Of a DNA stretch of 64,000 nucleotides, positions 44,557-56,469 are shown in pieces. The DNA comes from Channa striata (Eukaryota; Chordata; Actinopteri; Anabantiformes; Channidae): positions 7,564,001 through 7,628,000 of the forward strand of contig CM065182.1 in the NCBI GenBank assembly GCA_033026295.1, given 5' to 3'. The first letter of the stretch is position 1, and each line of letters begins with the position of its first letter. The translations under genes were made by a program, and so were the position numbers. The notes beneath the pieces were generated by a model, which was not told the DNA's origin, did not search any database, and saw nothing but the letters and a program-made list of their open reading frames with translations.

Positions 44557-46777
44557 CTGGAAAGATTAAAAAGAGAGATGAAATGTGTATTCAGGTGTCG
44601 GCCTGTCACAGAGCTCATGTCTAAACACTTTTCGAACAACTCTTGTTTTTACTATGTTAGATGAATATAACAGCTCTTGAATGTGGAAAGCAAAAAATTC
44701 AAATATCTATTCAGCGCTTATGACCTAACTTATAATTCAAAAGAAAACATCTTACAACAACTTACACTTACCCCTAGTAACTGCTGTGGGTCTTTTTTTG
44801 TTATAGAGTTTTTTGATTCCAACACACAGAGTGAGAAGGACAAGAAGAACAACAACAACACTAACTATCACAGCCACAATCACCACAAGGGGGGGTGCTG
44901 GAGAGTCTGGAAAAACACAAAAAATTAGACATGAAGTTGACAATTATATACAAAGTTTTAATTTCCCAAACATTTGTTGTCAGTTTGTCTTTGAGCTGTT
45001 TGACAGGCAGTGCTATGTATGGTTTAATGTGAAGCTATCAAAGATTCAGAGCTGAAAGTGGAAACCCAGTTCTTCTGGGTTTCACACATACAGAATCAGC
45101 AAATAAAAACAACATTTTAAGAACAGCATGAAACAGCAGTGAGTAGTTTATATTACAGTTATGATACTAAGAAACCATCTTCACTGTACCTTTACAGCTT
45201 GTCAGCTGAATAACTGTTTCCTGTTTGCTGACCTTGTTCCAAACAATACACACCAGGCTTCCAGTCAGCTGACCGTGTAAGATGGTGGTAATTTCCGAAA
45301 CACTGGATTTATCGTCTTTAGCTCCACTTTCAGCCAGTGACTGTATGTTAGTTGTCCAGTTTCTTGGAGACAGGCTCTGGTCTTCTGTAGGCATCAGTAA
45401 CTGTCCATTTAACTTCAAACTGAACTCTACTGCATCTCCCGTAGAGGAGCAGCTGACCTTCAACTGTTCTTTTAATACACACATCTGGGACACAGCTGGC
45501 TCTGACACTGGTTCTGAAAGACAAACAAAAACCTGCAGGATTTAAGGTCCTTTTTTAAAAATTGTGGCTGATTTTGTTGATCCTTCTAGTAAAGAAGCTT
45601 TTATGTGTGATGGTCAGAGTGAGACAGTGTCTCGAAGCGATCATGTTCCAAGACACAAGTTTGATCGGACCAACCTATGACATGGGTCGGCCATGCTCAT
45701 TTCGGTACAAGTAGATGCAAAGGATTGCTACTCATGTAAAAAAGGACTGTCAATACCGGAAAATATATTTTTGTAATTTTTAACTGATTTTAGGAGAAGG
45801 TAGATGATAATGATATTATGGATTATTGTCTGGCTCCAGGGCATCACACTGTCTCTGTTGTATGTCTTAATGAAATAAATCCAGTCTTTTTTTTCCTTTT
45901 ATAGTTAATCGGCCTTGAATCCTATAGCAGGATAATTTGTTGCAAATACTCAGTTTCTTTATCTTTACCAAATTAAATCTAATGATTTGGTGGAAAATGT
46001 TTATTATCAAAATATGAATTATATTATCAAATTCATTATTGTATATTTTAATGTTTTATATTAGAATGTTAGAAAATAAATATTGCTAGAGATAAAAACT
46101 CTTAAGAAAAACAAGTGTGAACAGAAATTTGAAATAAAGTAAGTTTTTAAAACCAATTTGCAAAGGCTATTCGTAAGCAACATATTTATTGTGCACAAAC
46201 ATCGAGTATACTTTTTTAACGCCTACCTTGTATTTCTAGATGAACGCTGATTTTTTCCAGTAAATTACCATTAGATCCAAATATGTCCAACAGGTAGTTT
46301 CCTGCATGTTTCTTCACTGCGTTACCAAGGAGTAATGTTCCACTGGCGAAGAATTCAGCCTCATTCTGTGCCTCTGTGTAGTTTTCATTGAGAGTTATTT
46401 TTTGATTTTTGACTTTTAAAATTAAATATTTGTTATCCTTTGTCAACATCATATCTATGTTAGGGGTATTTGGCAGATGGAAAACGAACAAATGTCCTGC
46501 TGCTCCAAAACACTTCTGAGCTCCAGTAGGATCAGAGAAATTGCATTCATTATTTCCTAAAAACAAACAAATGTGTCAAGTTAAATATAGAAAGATATTT
46601 CGTATTCAATTTTTTTCATATTTTCTCCCTGCCAGTTGTAATTTTACGATAAATAAACATGAAATCAGTTTTAACTACATTGTCTTTTCTACTTAAGGTT
46701 TACTGTGAAATGTACCTTTTACCAGAGCTGCTGTTGCCAGAGCAGTGAGGACTGTGCACATGGAAATCATAGTTAAT
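44477..46777 (-). CDS. CD2/SLAM-like IgSF receptor, gene 2 (five coding exons)
   Basis: A type I membrane receptor of 307 residues. Coding exons on the minus strand, all phase 1 with GT-AG ends: 46716-46770 leader (MISMCTVLTALATAALVK); 46227-46556 IgV-like domain; 45190-45513 C2 domain; 44772-44906 transmembrane; 44477-44556 tail. The total is 924 nt with no break. The V domain has HAGNYLLDIFGSNG, lacking the canonical cysteine as in CD2-family D1. The C2 domain has four cysteines (QMC, VSC, LVC, TSC). The transmembrane part is VVIVAVIVSVVVVLLVLL, followed by basic KKLYNKKRP. The tail has DDVVYTNVIRKK, with VVYTNV matching the ITIM pattern, and ends RQCTPQ. It is a paralogue of gene 1 and likely an adhesion or inhibitory receptor on immune cells. 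Ligand and mammalian counterpart cannot be fixed from sequence. Confidence 0.88.
44772..44906 (-). CDS. Gene 2 exon: transmembrane segment
   Basis: 135 nt, phase 1 to phase 1, between ccag at 44907 and the donor GTAAGT at 44771. It encodes DSPAPPLVVIVAVIVS, a valine/leucine-rich membrane helix and a basic stop-transfer stretch KKLYNKKRP. Confidence 0.85.
45190..45513 (-). CDS. Gene 2 exon: C2-type Ig domain
   Basis: 324 nt, phase 1 to phase 1. It has QMCVLKEQLKVSC, LTGSLVCIVWNKVS and QLTSCKG. It is longer than the gene 1 domain by a serine-rich loop (ESGAKDDKSSVSE). Confidence 0.87.
46227..46556 (-). CDS. Gene 2 exon: IgV-like domain
   Basis: 330 nt, phase 1 to phase 1. It starts GNNECNFSDPTGAQKC and ends SVHLEIQG. 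The position of the canonical second cysteine is leucine (GNYLLDI). The FGSNG turn and the VHLEI end strand match the gene 1 layout. Confidence 0.87.
46716..46777 (-). CDS. Gene 2 exon: start codon and leader
   Basis: Acceptor gttacaacag, then attaactATG at 46770. The leader is MISMCTVLTALATAALVK and the donor AAAG/GTAC. Gene 3 retains an almost identical exon. Confidence 0.85.
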
Positions 46778-46939
46778 CTGTTGTAACAAAAAATGAAAGG
46801 ATTCATTTATTTTATATTAACATTTTATTTATATGCTGCAAAATTACAAAACTTGAGCTAAGTCAGTTTGCAGTTATGATAAAATAAAGTCAGAACATCA
46901 TGAATAACAAGAGTTTAAAACAAAAATGTTTCTGCTCAC

Positions 46940-47100
46940 CTTAAATTCAAGTCTGTAACTTGTAACCACGTTTGCAAAGGTGCGATCTCGTCTTTGCAGC
47001 TGATTGAGGATTACGTGTGAATTTTCCACTAACAGGAGGCTGGGTTATGCTCGTCGCGTCTCTTTGAAGTCTCATTGTCACGGAAGCGGTTATTGTTCTC
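46940..47100 (-). promoter_or_regulatory. Gene 2 5' untranslated exon
   Basis: The donor TAAG/GTGAGC ends a non-coding first exon at 46940. The exon start is inferred to lie about 30 bases downstream of the TATA box, near 47100. The equivalent donor in gene 3 is at 57179. Confidence 0.6.
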
Positions 47101-47130
47101 TTGGCCACAAGTTGCTATTCAACGTCACTA

Positions 47131-47140
47131 CTTTTATAGT
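47131..47140 (-). promoter_or_regulatory. TATA box of receptor gene 2
   Basis: On the minus strand it reads actataaaag. The same box is at 57364-57373 (gene 3) and, as gtataaaag, at 33371-33380. Conservation in three duplicated copies at the same distance from the first exon supports it. Confidence 0.65.
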
Positions 47141-47149
47141 TACAGACAT

Positions 47150-49515
47150 CCATATTCCCTCAGTAGACAAAGACTGAAATTCAATCAACCCTATGGTTTC
47201 TCATTTCAAGTTGTTAGATTTTCAACACTTTTTTTCTAGAATTAGAACATTTCTGAATTGTTCAAGTGCTGTATGAGATGATTTATTCATCATAAGGTTG
47301 ACACACAAGTTCTGTCTTTTGTTGTTAAAAAAAACTAAACGAAATGTTTCACCAGAGTACCCGAAGGAAACCTACACAAGAACCTACAGAGAAAGTGCAG
47401 CTTCCAGTTGCTGAGCCCGGCCTTTGCTGGACTTTTTCTGCATTAATACAACCAGAACTAAAAGTAGCTCAGACTATCACTAAAAAGCATTCACATCCTG
47501 AATTAAATCTAGTATAACACAGCTATGGTGAATCTGATCTTGTTTGCTCAAGATGTGGGGAAGGACACACTGAATACTTGTTTTGTTTTAAATTAATTTG
47601 AGATAATTTTGAAAAAATAAACACAGAAATAACTGTAGTCATTATTGCTAAATCAATCAATCTAATGGTGGCTTAAGACTTGCACAGTGCTGAATTTGAC
47701 CATACATAAATAAAGAGGAGCTGAAGGTGCTGTAAATCAGAATGTAAGGAGAATATTTCCTTAGATTATATGTTTATGTGTAATAACCCATTTTAGTTTT
47801 AGTGTTTTTTCTTCCCCTTATGACTGAATATTCTCACCATTGCACTATGGTAGTCACCAAAAAGTGTTAATAAAAAGTCATAATTGTTAACCATGTTAAC
47901 TTAATCTTTTGCTCATCCTGTGTTGTTGGTTACAATCTATCATTGGTTGTTTAAATTGCTCAAATTAGATGGAAATTTTAGTGGTCATTTAGAAATAACC
48001 ACAAAGCTCTGCAGTTCTGCACAGCATTGGAAGCTGGGGGAAAAACAAGACAAGTTTTTACTTTAAGGTGTGCGAGTTTCCATCTCAGCCACAAATGTAA
48101 CCACTGCCTGAAGAGATTCTGTCATCAGTTTTTTAACCTTTGAAAACCAACACTATTTTACATTTTTTCCTCTACTATTATAGACAATAAAAACTTAAAA
48201 GAACCCACTTTCCTGCTGCTTGCAGGTGAGAGTTATTTGTGCAAAAGACAAATGAGTCACTAAACATTTCCTGACCCTCAGTGTTCAAGTACAAGCCAAA
48301 CTTGCAAATATAAAATTAGTGCTCTATATATAGAAACTAGTGCATCACAATGTCTCTCACACACAGTAGAAGTAATGCAAACCAAGCCTGAGACTGACAG
48401 TTCAAAACCACATCTTTTTTCTTGCTTTGTCTCTGTCACTGCAACAGCACAGCAGTTGAAACTCAAACCTGCATCAGAATGAGGAACAAGTCTTGCTGAA
48501 AAATGCATTTTTATCAATCAAACATTAGTCTTGTTTTTTTTTAATGCTTTTTGGAACCAAAATGATAATTCAAAAGTGGAATCGGAGCTGATAAAATCAA
48601 ACGATAATCAACCCTTAGCATAACATCATGGTTCAAACTAGGTTAAAGGCGATTCATTTCCACATTGCGTGAGAGGACATTCTCACAGCAATGCATGACA
48701 TTAAATTAGTGTGTAAGACTGACAGTCTTCCTGTAGCTTCCACAATCACATTGTTTGAACTGTCAAGAGATTGAGGAAGCTAAACTATAAAGGTTTGTAG
48801 TGAAACATTTTCAACCAATATGAAAGAGTCCAGTTGACATGACTCACTTTTCAGATAACTAAACTTAGATGACCTTTGCTGACATACTAGGCCAGGAAAG
48901 ACTGCCCTAATGTCTGCTGTAAACCTGCAGACATGGGTAGAATTAGTTTTGTTCGTTTGAATCTAGACATCAGTTATCTTTGTATTGTGTATTGTATTGT
49001 ATGAGCAGAGTTAATAACAAAAATTATTTAATTCTCTCAAAAAATAAAAAGATTAAAGCATTGTCCAAGTTTGTAGATGGATAGATGGCATATGCTGTTC
49101 TTGCAGATGTGCATTTGAGCATGCTGCCCTATCCCAAATTGTAGGAAGAATTTAAAGCAAGTAAATGGGCATGTTAAGACAATATCAGGTGACTGCCACA
49201 TCATATTTTTTTCTTTTTTGAGTGGCATAGTTTCGATGTAAACCATGTTTTTCTTGAAGAATACCTTTCATGTCATGTGATGCTTCCGGTTTGCTTTGGC
49301 CAGGCACTACCTACTACTGAAAGCAGGCACGTTTTATGTGAGAGCAACTCTAACTTGGACAATCTCTCACTGACAACTGCACACAATCTCTGGACCTGAT
49401 TCTCCGCACACTTTCTGGAGTTCCTAGATAAAAAAATATCTAAAGCAGATATAGAAACAAATCAACTGCTTTGAATTGGCAAAACAAAAATTCACATTTT
49501 GTTTTGTTACACCTT
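47150..49515. other. Spacer upstream of gene 2
   Basis: Non-coding. It shares blocks with 33380-34860 in the same order (for example 47336-47440, 47576-47760 and 48360-48440), with interruptions. No gene is supported. Confidence 0.55.
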
Positions 49516-49518
49516 AAT

Positions 49519-52170
49519 CTAGCCACAGGGGTTGCAAGCCAGTAACTTCTGTGCCGGTCCCAAGCCTGGATAAATAGAGAGGGTTGCGTCAGGAAGGGCA
49601 TCCGACGTAAAATTTGCCAAGTACAATCATGCGAGTCATCCATACCGCTTTCATACCGGATCGGTCGAGGCCCGGGTTAACAACGACCGCCACCGGTGCT
49701 GTTAACCTACAGGGTGCCGGTGGAAATTGGACTACTGTTGGTCGAAGAAGGAGAGGAGGCAGAAGGGTTCATGGTCAGAGAGAGAAGGGGAAAGGCAGGA
49801 GCTTAGATGTGAGAGTAGGGACTCTTAATGTTGGCACAATGACAGGGAAAGGTAGATAGCTGGCAGACATGATGGAGAGAAGGAAGGTATATGTACTGTG
49901 TGTGCAGAAGACGAGGTGGAAGGGTAGCAAAGCACGTAGTATTGGAGGAGGATACAAACTGTTCTACCATGGTGTGGATAGGAAGAGAAACGGAATAGGA
50001 GTGATCCTGAAGAGGGAGTTTGTGAACAATGTTCTAAAGGTGAAAAGAGTCTCAGACAGGGTGATGAGTTTAAAGCTAGAAATGGAAGGGGTGATGGTGA
50101 ACGTAGTCAGTGGGTATGCTCCACAAGTTGGCTGTGAGTTAGAAGAGAAGGAGAGATTCTGGAGCGAGTTTGATGAGGTCTTAGAGAGTATCTCCAGAGG
50201 AGAGAAAGTAGTTGTTGGAGCAGACTTTAATGGGCATGTTGGCGAGGGGAACAGAGGTGATGAGGAGGTGATGGGTAGGTTTGGTGTAAAGGAAAGGTAT
50301 CCAGAAGGACAGATGGTAGTGGACTTTGCCAAGAGGATGGAAATGGCTTTAGTCAACACTTACTTCCAGAAGAGAGAGGAACACACAGTGACATACAAGA
50401 GTGGAGGTAGGAGTACACAGGTGGACTACATTCTATGTAGACGAGGTCATTTGAGAGAGGTCAGTGACTGTAAAGTGGTGGTAGGAGAGAGTGTAGCCAG
50501 ACAGCACCGCATGGTGGTGTGTAAGATGACTCTGGTGGTCAGGAAGAAGAAGAGAGGAAAGACAGAAAAGAAGACCAAGTGGTGGAAGCTAAAGAATGAA
50601 GAAACTTGTGAGGAATTCAGGCAGAAGTTGAGACAGGCTCTGGATGGTCAGGAACAGCTTCCAGATGACTGGGAAACTACAGCAGAGGTAATCAGGGAAA
50701 CAGGTAGGAAGATGCTTGGTGTGTCATCTGGAAAGAGGAAAGAAGATAAAGACACTTGGTGGTGGAATGAGGAAGTACAGGACTGCATCCAGAGGAAAAG
50801 ACTTGCTAAAAGGAAGTGGGATGTAGAAAGGACTGAAGAAAGTAGACAGGAGTACAAGGAAGTGCAGCGCAGACTGAAGAGGGAGGTGGCAAAGGCCAAA
50901 TACAAAGCTTATGATGAGCTGTATGACAGGTTAGACATGAAGGAAGGAGAGAAGCACTTGTACAGGATAGCCAGACAGAGAGAGAGGGATGGGAAAGATG
51001 GGCAACAGATAAGGGTGATTAAAGACAGAGATGGAAAGGTGCTAACAAGACAGGAGATGTGCAGTGCAGAGAAGATGGAAGGAGTATTTTGAGGAGCTGA
51101 TGAATGAGGAAAATGACAGGGAAAGAAAGGAGGAAGATGTGGACGTTGTGGAGCAAGAAATATCAGAGATTGGAAAGGATGAGGTGAGGAAGGCTCTGAA
51201 AAGGATGAAGAGCGGAAAGGCTGTTGGTCCTGATGACATATCTGTGGAGGTGTGGAAGTGTCGGAGAGACGGCAGTGAAGTTTCTGACAAGTCTGTTTAA
51301 CTGGATTTTAGAGAGTGAGAAGATGCCTGAGGAATGGAGGAGAAGCATTCTGGTGCCGATCTTTGAGAACAAGGGTGACACGCAGAACTGCAGCAACTAC
51401 AGAGGGATAAAGGTGATGAGCCACACAATGAAGCTGTGGGAAAGAGTAGTGGAAGCCAGGCTTAGGAATGAGGTGGAGATTTGTGAGCAGCAGTATGGTT
51501 TCATGCCCCGTAAGAGCACCACTGATGCCATTTTTACCTTGAGATTGTTAATGGAAAAGTACAGAGATGGTCAGAAGGAGCTGCATTGTGTCTTTGTGGA
51601 TTTAGAGAAGGCGTATGACAGGGTGCCGAGGGAGGAGCTGTGGTACTGTATAGGGATGTCGGGAGTGGCAGAGAAGTACGTCAGAGTAGTTCAGGACATG
51701 TATGAGAGAAGCATGACGGCGGTGAGAGGTGCCGTAGGTCAGACAGAGGAGTTCAAGGTGGAGGTGGGACTACACCAAGGATCGGCTTTGAGTCCCTTCT
51801 TGTTTGCTATGCTGATCGACAGGTTGACAAATGAGGTCAGACAGAAATCTCCCTGGACAATGATGTTTCCAGATGACATTGTGATTTGCAGTGAGAGTAG
51901 AGAGCAGGTGGAGGAACAGCTGGAGAGGCGGAGGCTTGCTCTGGAAAGAAGAGGCATGAAAGTCAGTCGTAGTAAGACAGAATATGTGTGTATATGAGAG
52001 GGAGCCAGGTAGAATGTGCATGTGCAGAAGAGGGATAGTGAATATATTGGTAGAAGGATGTTGAAGATGGAGCTGCAAGGCAAGAAGGCGAGAGGACGAT
52101 GTGCTAACAAAGGACATGAGGTTAGCTGGTGTCACAGAGGAAGATGCCCAGGACAGAGTGAAGTGGAAAC
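49519..52170 (+). mobile_element. RTE-clade retrotransposon, 5' end to near 3' end
   Basis: The plus-strand copy starts at the 5' terminus ctagccacaggggttgcaag. Endonuclease is at 49614-51092 with an in-frame TAG at 49857, then VLCVQKTRWKGSKARS, VVSGYAPQVG, GADFNGHVGEG and STQVDYILCRRG. Frameshifts near 51060 and 51260 lead into reverse transcriptase at 51224-51997 (PIFENKGDTQNCSNYRG, CVFVDLEKAYDRVP, VGLHQGSALSPFLF). The catalytic motif is MMFPDDIVIC, with proline where the copy at 1986-4950 has FADD. About 430 bp before the final GRRMLKMELQG part are missing near 52000. A second LINE is inserted at 52171. The element is inactive. Confidence 0.9.
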
Positions 52171-55100
52171 AGACAAGCACTAACCTAGGACAGGATACCT
52201 ACTAAACAAGTAAGTGTTGTTGGAAATTTGTTTGTTGGCTTTAGAGATAGCTGAGTTTCTGTCTTGAGTCTGCTTTTTCAGCCTGTTTGTTAGTCTGTGT
52301 TTAATAAGTGTTAGGAATTATAGTTATAGAGCTTTGAAGTGGATATTTGGTCTGTCGTTGGTGGTAGTTTTGGTTTAGCGATCAACGAGCATTCACGGGT
52401 TTGTCCCAAGAAAGACACACTAATTAGTTTCGTTTCAACGAGGGGGTGGTTTCAGCTGTAGCCAATTAAGCCCATATTTAAGGCACCTGTTCCGCTGGAG
52501 CGTCAGCGAAAGCATCAGCCCTTCTTGTGTTTAGTGCTTCTTGTGTTCAGCCCTCCTTGTGTTCTGCCCTCCTTGCGTTCAGCCCAACTTGGGTAAAGAC
52601 CAACTTGGGTAAAGACCAACGAGTCACCTGCGCGAGTCCACCGAAGGAAGGACACCGTAAGACACTGCACTTTTCGATTTCTGTCTTCTCTTCTACTTTC
52701 ACTTTTACCCTCCTCCGCACTGGAAAGTCTGTTCTGTTTCTCATCATGTGTTTTCGGCAGATCCCACTTCTCCTCCGCAGACACAGGACACAACATTCTC
52801 TGAGAGGACGGTGCTTCACCAATCTGCGTGCCCTCACCCAGACCACTCTGGCCCCAGCCTCTTTTTCTCTTGGACTGTGGAACTGCCAATCGGCGGTGAA
52901 CAAGGCTGACTTTATTCCGGCTCCGGCTTTTGCCACACACTCAGCTGTCCAGCTTCTCGCACTTACAGAGACCTGGATTACACTGCAGAACACGGCCACC
53001 CCTGCTGCACTCTCCACTGGCTTCACCTTCTCTCACACCTCTTGTCCATCGGGTCAGGGGGGTGGGACTGGTCTTCTCGTTGCCGACTCCTGGAAGTTCT
53101 CCACGACTGCGCCCTCCAACAATCTGTCGTCGCTGGAATATCATGCCATCAGGATTACGGCACTGATTACAGCCCATGTCATTGTAATAATCTAAGGACG
53201 GCCAGGCCAGCTGGGGAACTTCTGCGACGAGCTGGATATCCTGTTGTCCCAATTCCCCGAAGATAACACTCCTCTCATCATCCTAGGTGACCTCAACATC
53301 CACCTAGACAAACCCCATGCAGCTGACATGCTCGCTTTTCTGAACACGTTTGATCTGGGACTGGTCTCCACTCCCCCGACCCACAAAGCAGGCAACAACC
53401 TAGATCCCATTCTGATCCGGAACTGCACTGTGCCCGACATTGCTGTCACTCCGCTCCATTTGTCGGACCATTTCTTCATCCAACTCACTGTCTTCATCCC
53501 TACACCGGCACACCATCCTACCGCACTGGTTACATTCCGCCGTAACCTCAGATCTCTTAACCCGGAGCAGTTCTCTTCACTGGTTTCTGCAAAGCTGCCC
53601 TTGCCCCAGGATCTCTCCACCCTCCATACAGACGCGGCCACTGACAAACTCTGTAATACACTTTTGTCGTGTCTAGACAGTCTCTGCCCGACAACCTCTT
53701 GACCTGCTCGCCCTTCAGCTTCCAACTCTTGGCTAACTGACCAGAATCGGGAACAACGTACTATCCTCAGGGGTGCTGAGAGGAAATGGCGCAAAACCAA
53801 GGCCCCTTCGGCTCTTTCTGACTACCAGGATTTGCTTGCTTCCTTCTCTCACAGTGTCACTAGGGCTAAAACTGAATTCTACCAGGACAAGCTCAGCAAC
53901 ACCACAGACACCAAAAAGTTGTTCTCCACATTTAAATCATTGCTCTACCCACCGCCGCCTCCGCCACCCACTTGTCTCACAGCCGACGACTTTGCCTCCT
54001 TTCTCACCAACAAGGTGGCAACCATCAGCTCCCAGTTCTCTCTACCAGATGACATCCACCTACCAACATCGAATGACGCACCACCATTCGCATTCACAAC
54101 CCTATCAGAGGACGACGTATCTACTCTCCTCCTTTCTAATCGCCCGACCACTTGCTCTCTGGACCCGATCCCCTCCACCCTTCTTCAAGCTACTGCACCG
54201 ACACTAATACCAGCCATCACGCAGATCATCAACACTTCTCTCATAACAGGCACCTTTCCCACCTCGTTCAAACAGGCCCAGATTATGCCCCTGTTGAAGG
54301 AGCCTTCTCTTGATCCCTCTCTTGTGGAGAATTACAGACCAGTTTCTCTTCTCCCATTTCTGGCCAAGACCCTGGAACGAGCAGTCTACAATCAACTTTC
54401 AGACTTTCTTTCCCTGAACAACCTCCTCGATGTAAATCAGTCTGGCTTCAAGAGTGGTCACTCCACAGAGACGGCATTTTTGACTGTTGTGGAATCCCTA
54501 CGGGCTGCTAAAGCTGCAGGGAATTCTTCTGTCTTGATTCTACTGGACCTGTCGGCAGCCTTTGACACTGTAAACCACCTGATCCTCCTGAATACAGTCT
54601 CTGACTTGGGTGTCTCTGAACCAGCTGTAGCCTGGTTTCGGTCCTACTTGTCTGGACAAACCTACAAGGTATCCTGGCAGGGGCGCGATTCTAAATCTCA
54701 TAACCTCTCCACTGGTGTACCCCAGGGCTCTGTTCTTGGTCCTCTTCTTTTTTCCATCTATACTTCTTCCCTGGGCTCTATCATCCAGTCACATGGCTTT
54801 TCATATCACTGCTATGCAGACGACACGTAGCTCTTCCTGTCCTTTCCGCCAAATGACTCCACTGTCTCGACACGCAGCTCTGCGTGTCTTTCTGACATCT
54901 CTGCCTGGATGAGAGAAAGACATCTTCAGCTCAGCATCTCCAAGACTGAGGTTCTAGTCTTCCCAGCCAAGCCGTTGACGCAGTACAACATCAGCATCAA
55001 CATTGGATCCGAAGTGATTGTTCCCGCTAAGTCGGCCAGAAATCTGGGGGTCATCATTGACGATCAACTTAGCTTCACGGAACACATCGCCTCAGTCTCT

Positions 55101-55830
55101 AGGTTGTCTAGATTTGCCCTCTACAACATCAACAAGATCAGACCCTACCTCTCTGAGTACACGACTCAACTCATCGTGCAGGCATTGATCATATCTCGTC
55201 TAGATTATTGCAACGCGCTGTTGATGGGGTTACCGGCATGCACGACCAAACCCCTGCAGATGATCCAAAATGCAGCAGCACGCCTTATCTTTAACCAGCC
55301 AAAAAGGACTCATGTCACCCCGCTCTTCAGATCTCTGGACTGGCTTCCTGTAGCTGCTAGGATTAAGTTCAAAGCTCTGTCTCTTGCCCACAGAGTGGTC
55401 AACTCAACAGCTCTGGCTTACTTAAACTCCTTCATTCAGGTCTACAACCCCTCCCGTCCACTGCGCTCGGCCAGCGAACGACGTCTGGCAGTCCCAGCGC
55501 CACACAGAAGACACCAAGGAAAACTCTTCAGCTCAGTGATCCCACGATAATGGAATGAGCTGCCAAACTCTGTGCGCTCAGCGAGCTCACTCACTACATT
55601 TAAAAAAGTGCTGAAAACAAAACTCTTCCATCTCTTCCTTTAAAAAAAAAAAAAAAAAAAGTTTTCTTTTTTGTCTACTTGCATCTCATGAAACCTTAAC
55701 ACTTGTTTGATAGCACTTTACTTTGGTGTTTCCCTTCTAAACTTAGATTTTATTGCTTGTTTTTCTTCACTTGTAAGTCGCTTTGGATAAAAGCGTCTGC
55801 CAAATGCCTAAATGTAAAAGTAAATGTAAA
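52171..55830 (+). mobile_element. L2-like LINE nested in the RTE element
   Basis: A nearly full-length LINE. One reading frame runs from about 52527 (first ATG of a good frame at 52747) to 55642 without frameshift, interrupted only by stops at 53193 (TAA), 53700 (TGA), 54828 (TAG) and 55548 (TAA). The endonuclease part has LGLWNCQSAVNKADFI, LLALTETWIT and LIILGDLNIHL. Reverse transcriptase has NYRPVSLLPFLAKTLERAVY, GFKSGHSTETAFLTV, LLDLSAAFDTVNH, GVPQGSVLGPLLF and HCYADDT, where the TAG replaces the next codon. The 3' part has LDYCNALLMGLP and LDWLPVAARIKFK. The 3' end has poly-A, cttgtaagtcgctttggata and a TAAATG-type tail. A 5' untranslated region of about 350 bp is retained. Confidence 0.9.
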
Positions 55831-55886
55831 CGGATGATTCGCTGTGGCGACCCCTGATGGGAAAAGCCGAAAGAGTAGTAGTAGTA
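55831..55886 (+). mobile_element. 3' end of the interrupted RTE element
   Basis: cggatgattcgctgtggcga, then cccctgatgggaaaagccg and the GTA repeat tail. It continues the RTE sequence that breaks off at gtggaaac (52170), as a comparison with the uninterrupted copy at 2020-2060 shows. Confidence 0.88.
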
Positions 55887-56455
55887 ATATTTAAGGTGTT
55901 TGCTGGAGAATATATAATCATAATTTTATTATCATTTTCTATAGAAGTTTTCAAGCTAGTGAAAATTGAATTTCAGAATTACTTTATCACGTAAGAATCT
56001 ATGGAAGCTTTGAATATTGAGCTTTAGCTCAGTTGGTAAGGCAGTCATCCACAGACCACAGGGTCTCTCCTTGCTGGGTGTCCTTGGGCAAGACACTGAA
56101 CCCCGAAATTGCTTCGAGTGGGCCGGATGAGCACCCTGCATGGCAGCCATTGTGTGTGTTTGTGTGGGTGTAGATACTACTTAGTAAGGATCAAATTTCA
56201 TTTTTTAACAACAGAGTTAGGACATTTTTGTGTCCTGTGTGTATATTTTGGCATGTATGAGCTACACAAAGCATCAAGTAATCGAAAATGAGTAAACTAA
56301 TGTGACAGAAAGTACTATACAAAAATAGAGGATCTCAAAAATAGTATATGATAGGTTTTTATTTTTCTAATTAGCAACTGATAATCTATGATACACCAAA
56401 AGTTGTTCAAGAAGCCAAATCTTTGTTATTCAGTGTTGTTAATGAAGAAGTAAAA
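55887..56455. other. 3' flank of receptor gene 3, with SINE
   Basis: AT-rich sequence without the C2, transmembrane or tail exons expected here from the gene 1 and 2 layout. It contains a tRNA-derived repeat (next entry). Confidence 0.5.
56020..56170 (+). mobile_element. tRNA-derived SINE fragment
   Basis: gagctttagctcagttggta resembles a tRNA A box. It is followed by ctgggtgtccttgggcaaga and cactgaaccccgaaattgct, words found in teleost SINEs. The B box is degenerate, so this is not a working tRNA gene. Confidence 0.6.
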
Positions 56456-56469
56456 AAATTTTTAACACC

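Noticed and set aside
51042..51396. Antisense frames within the RTE and L2-like elements
   Set aside because: They mirror the coding strand of reverse transcriptase and have no motifs of their own.
56020..56100. tRNA gene at gagctttagctcagttggta
   Set aside because: Only the A box is good; the B box is degenerate and no cloverleaf closes. It is a SINE head.
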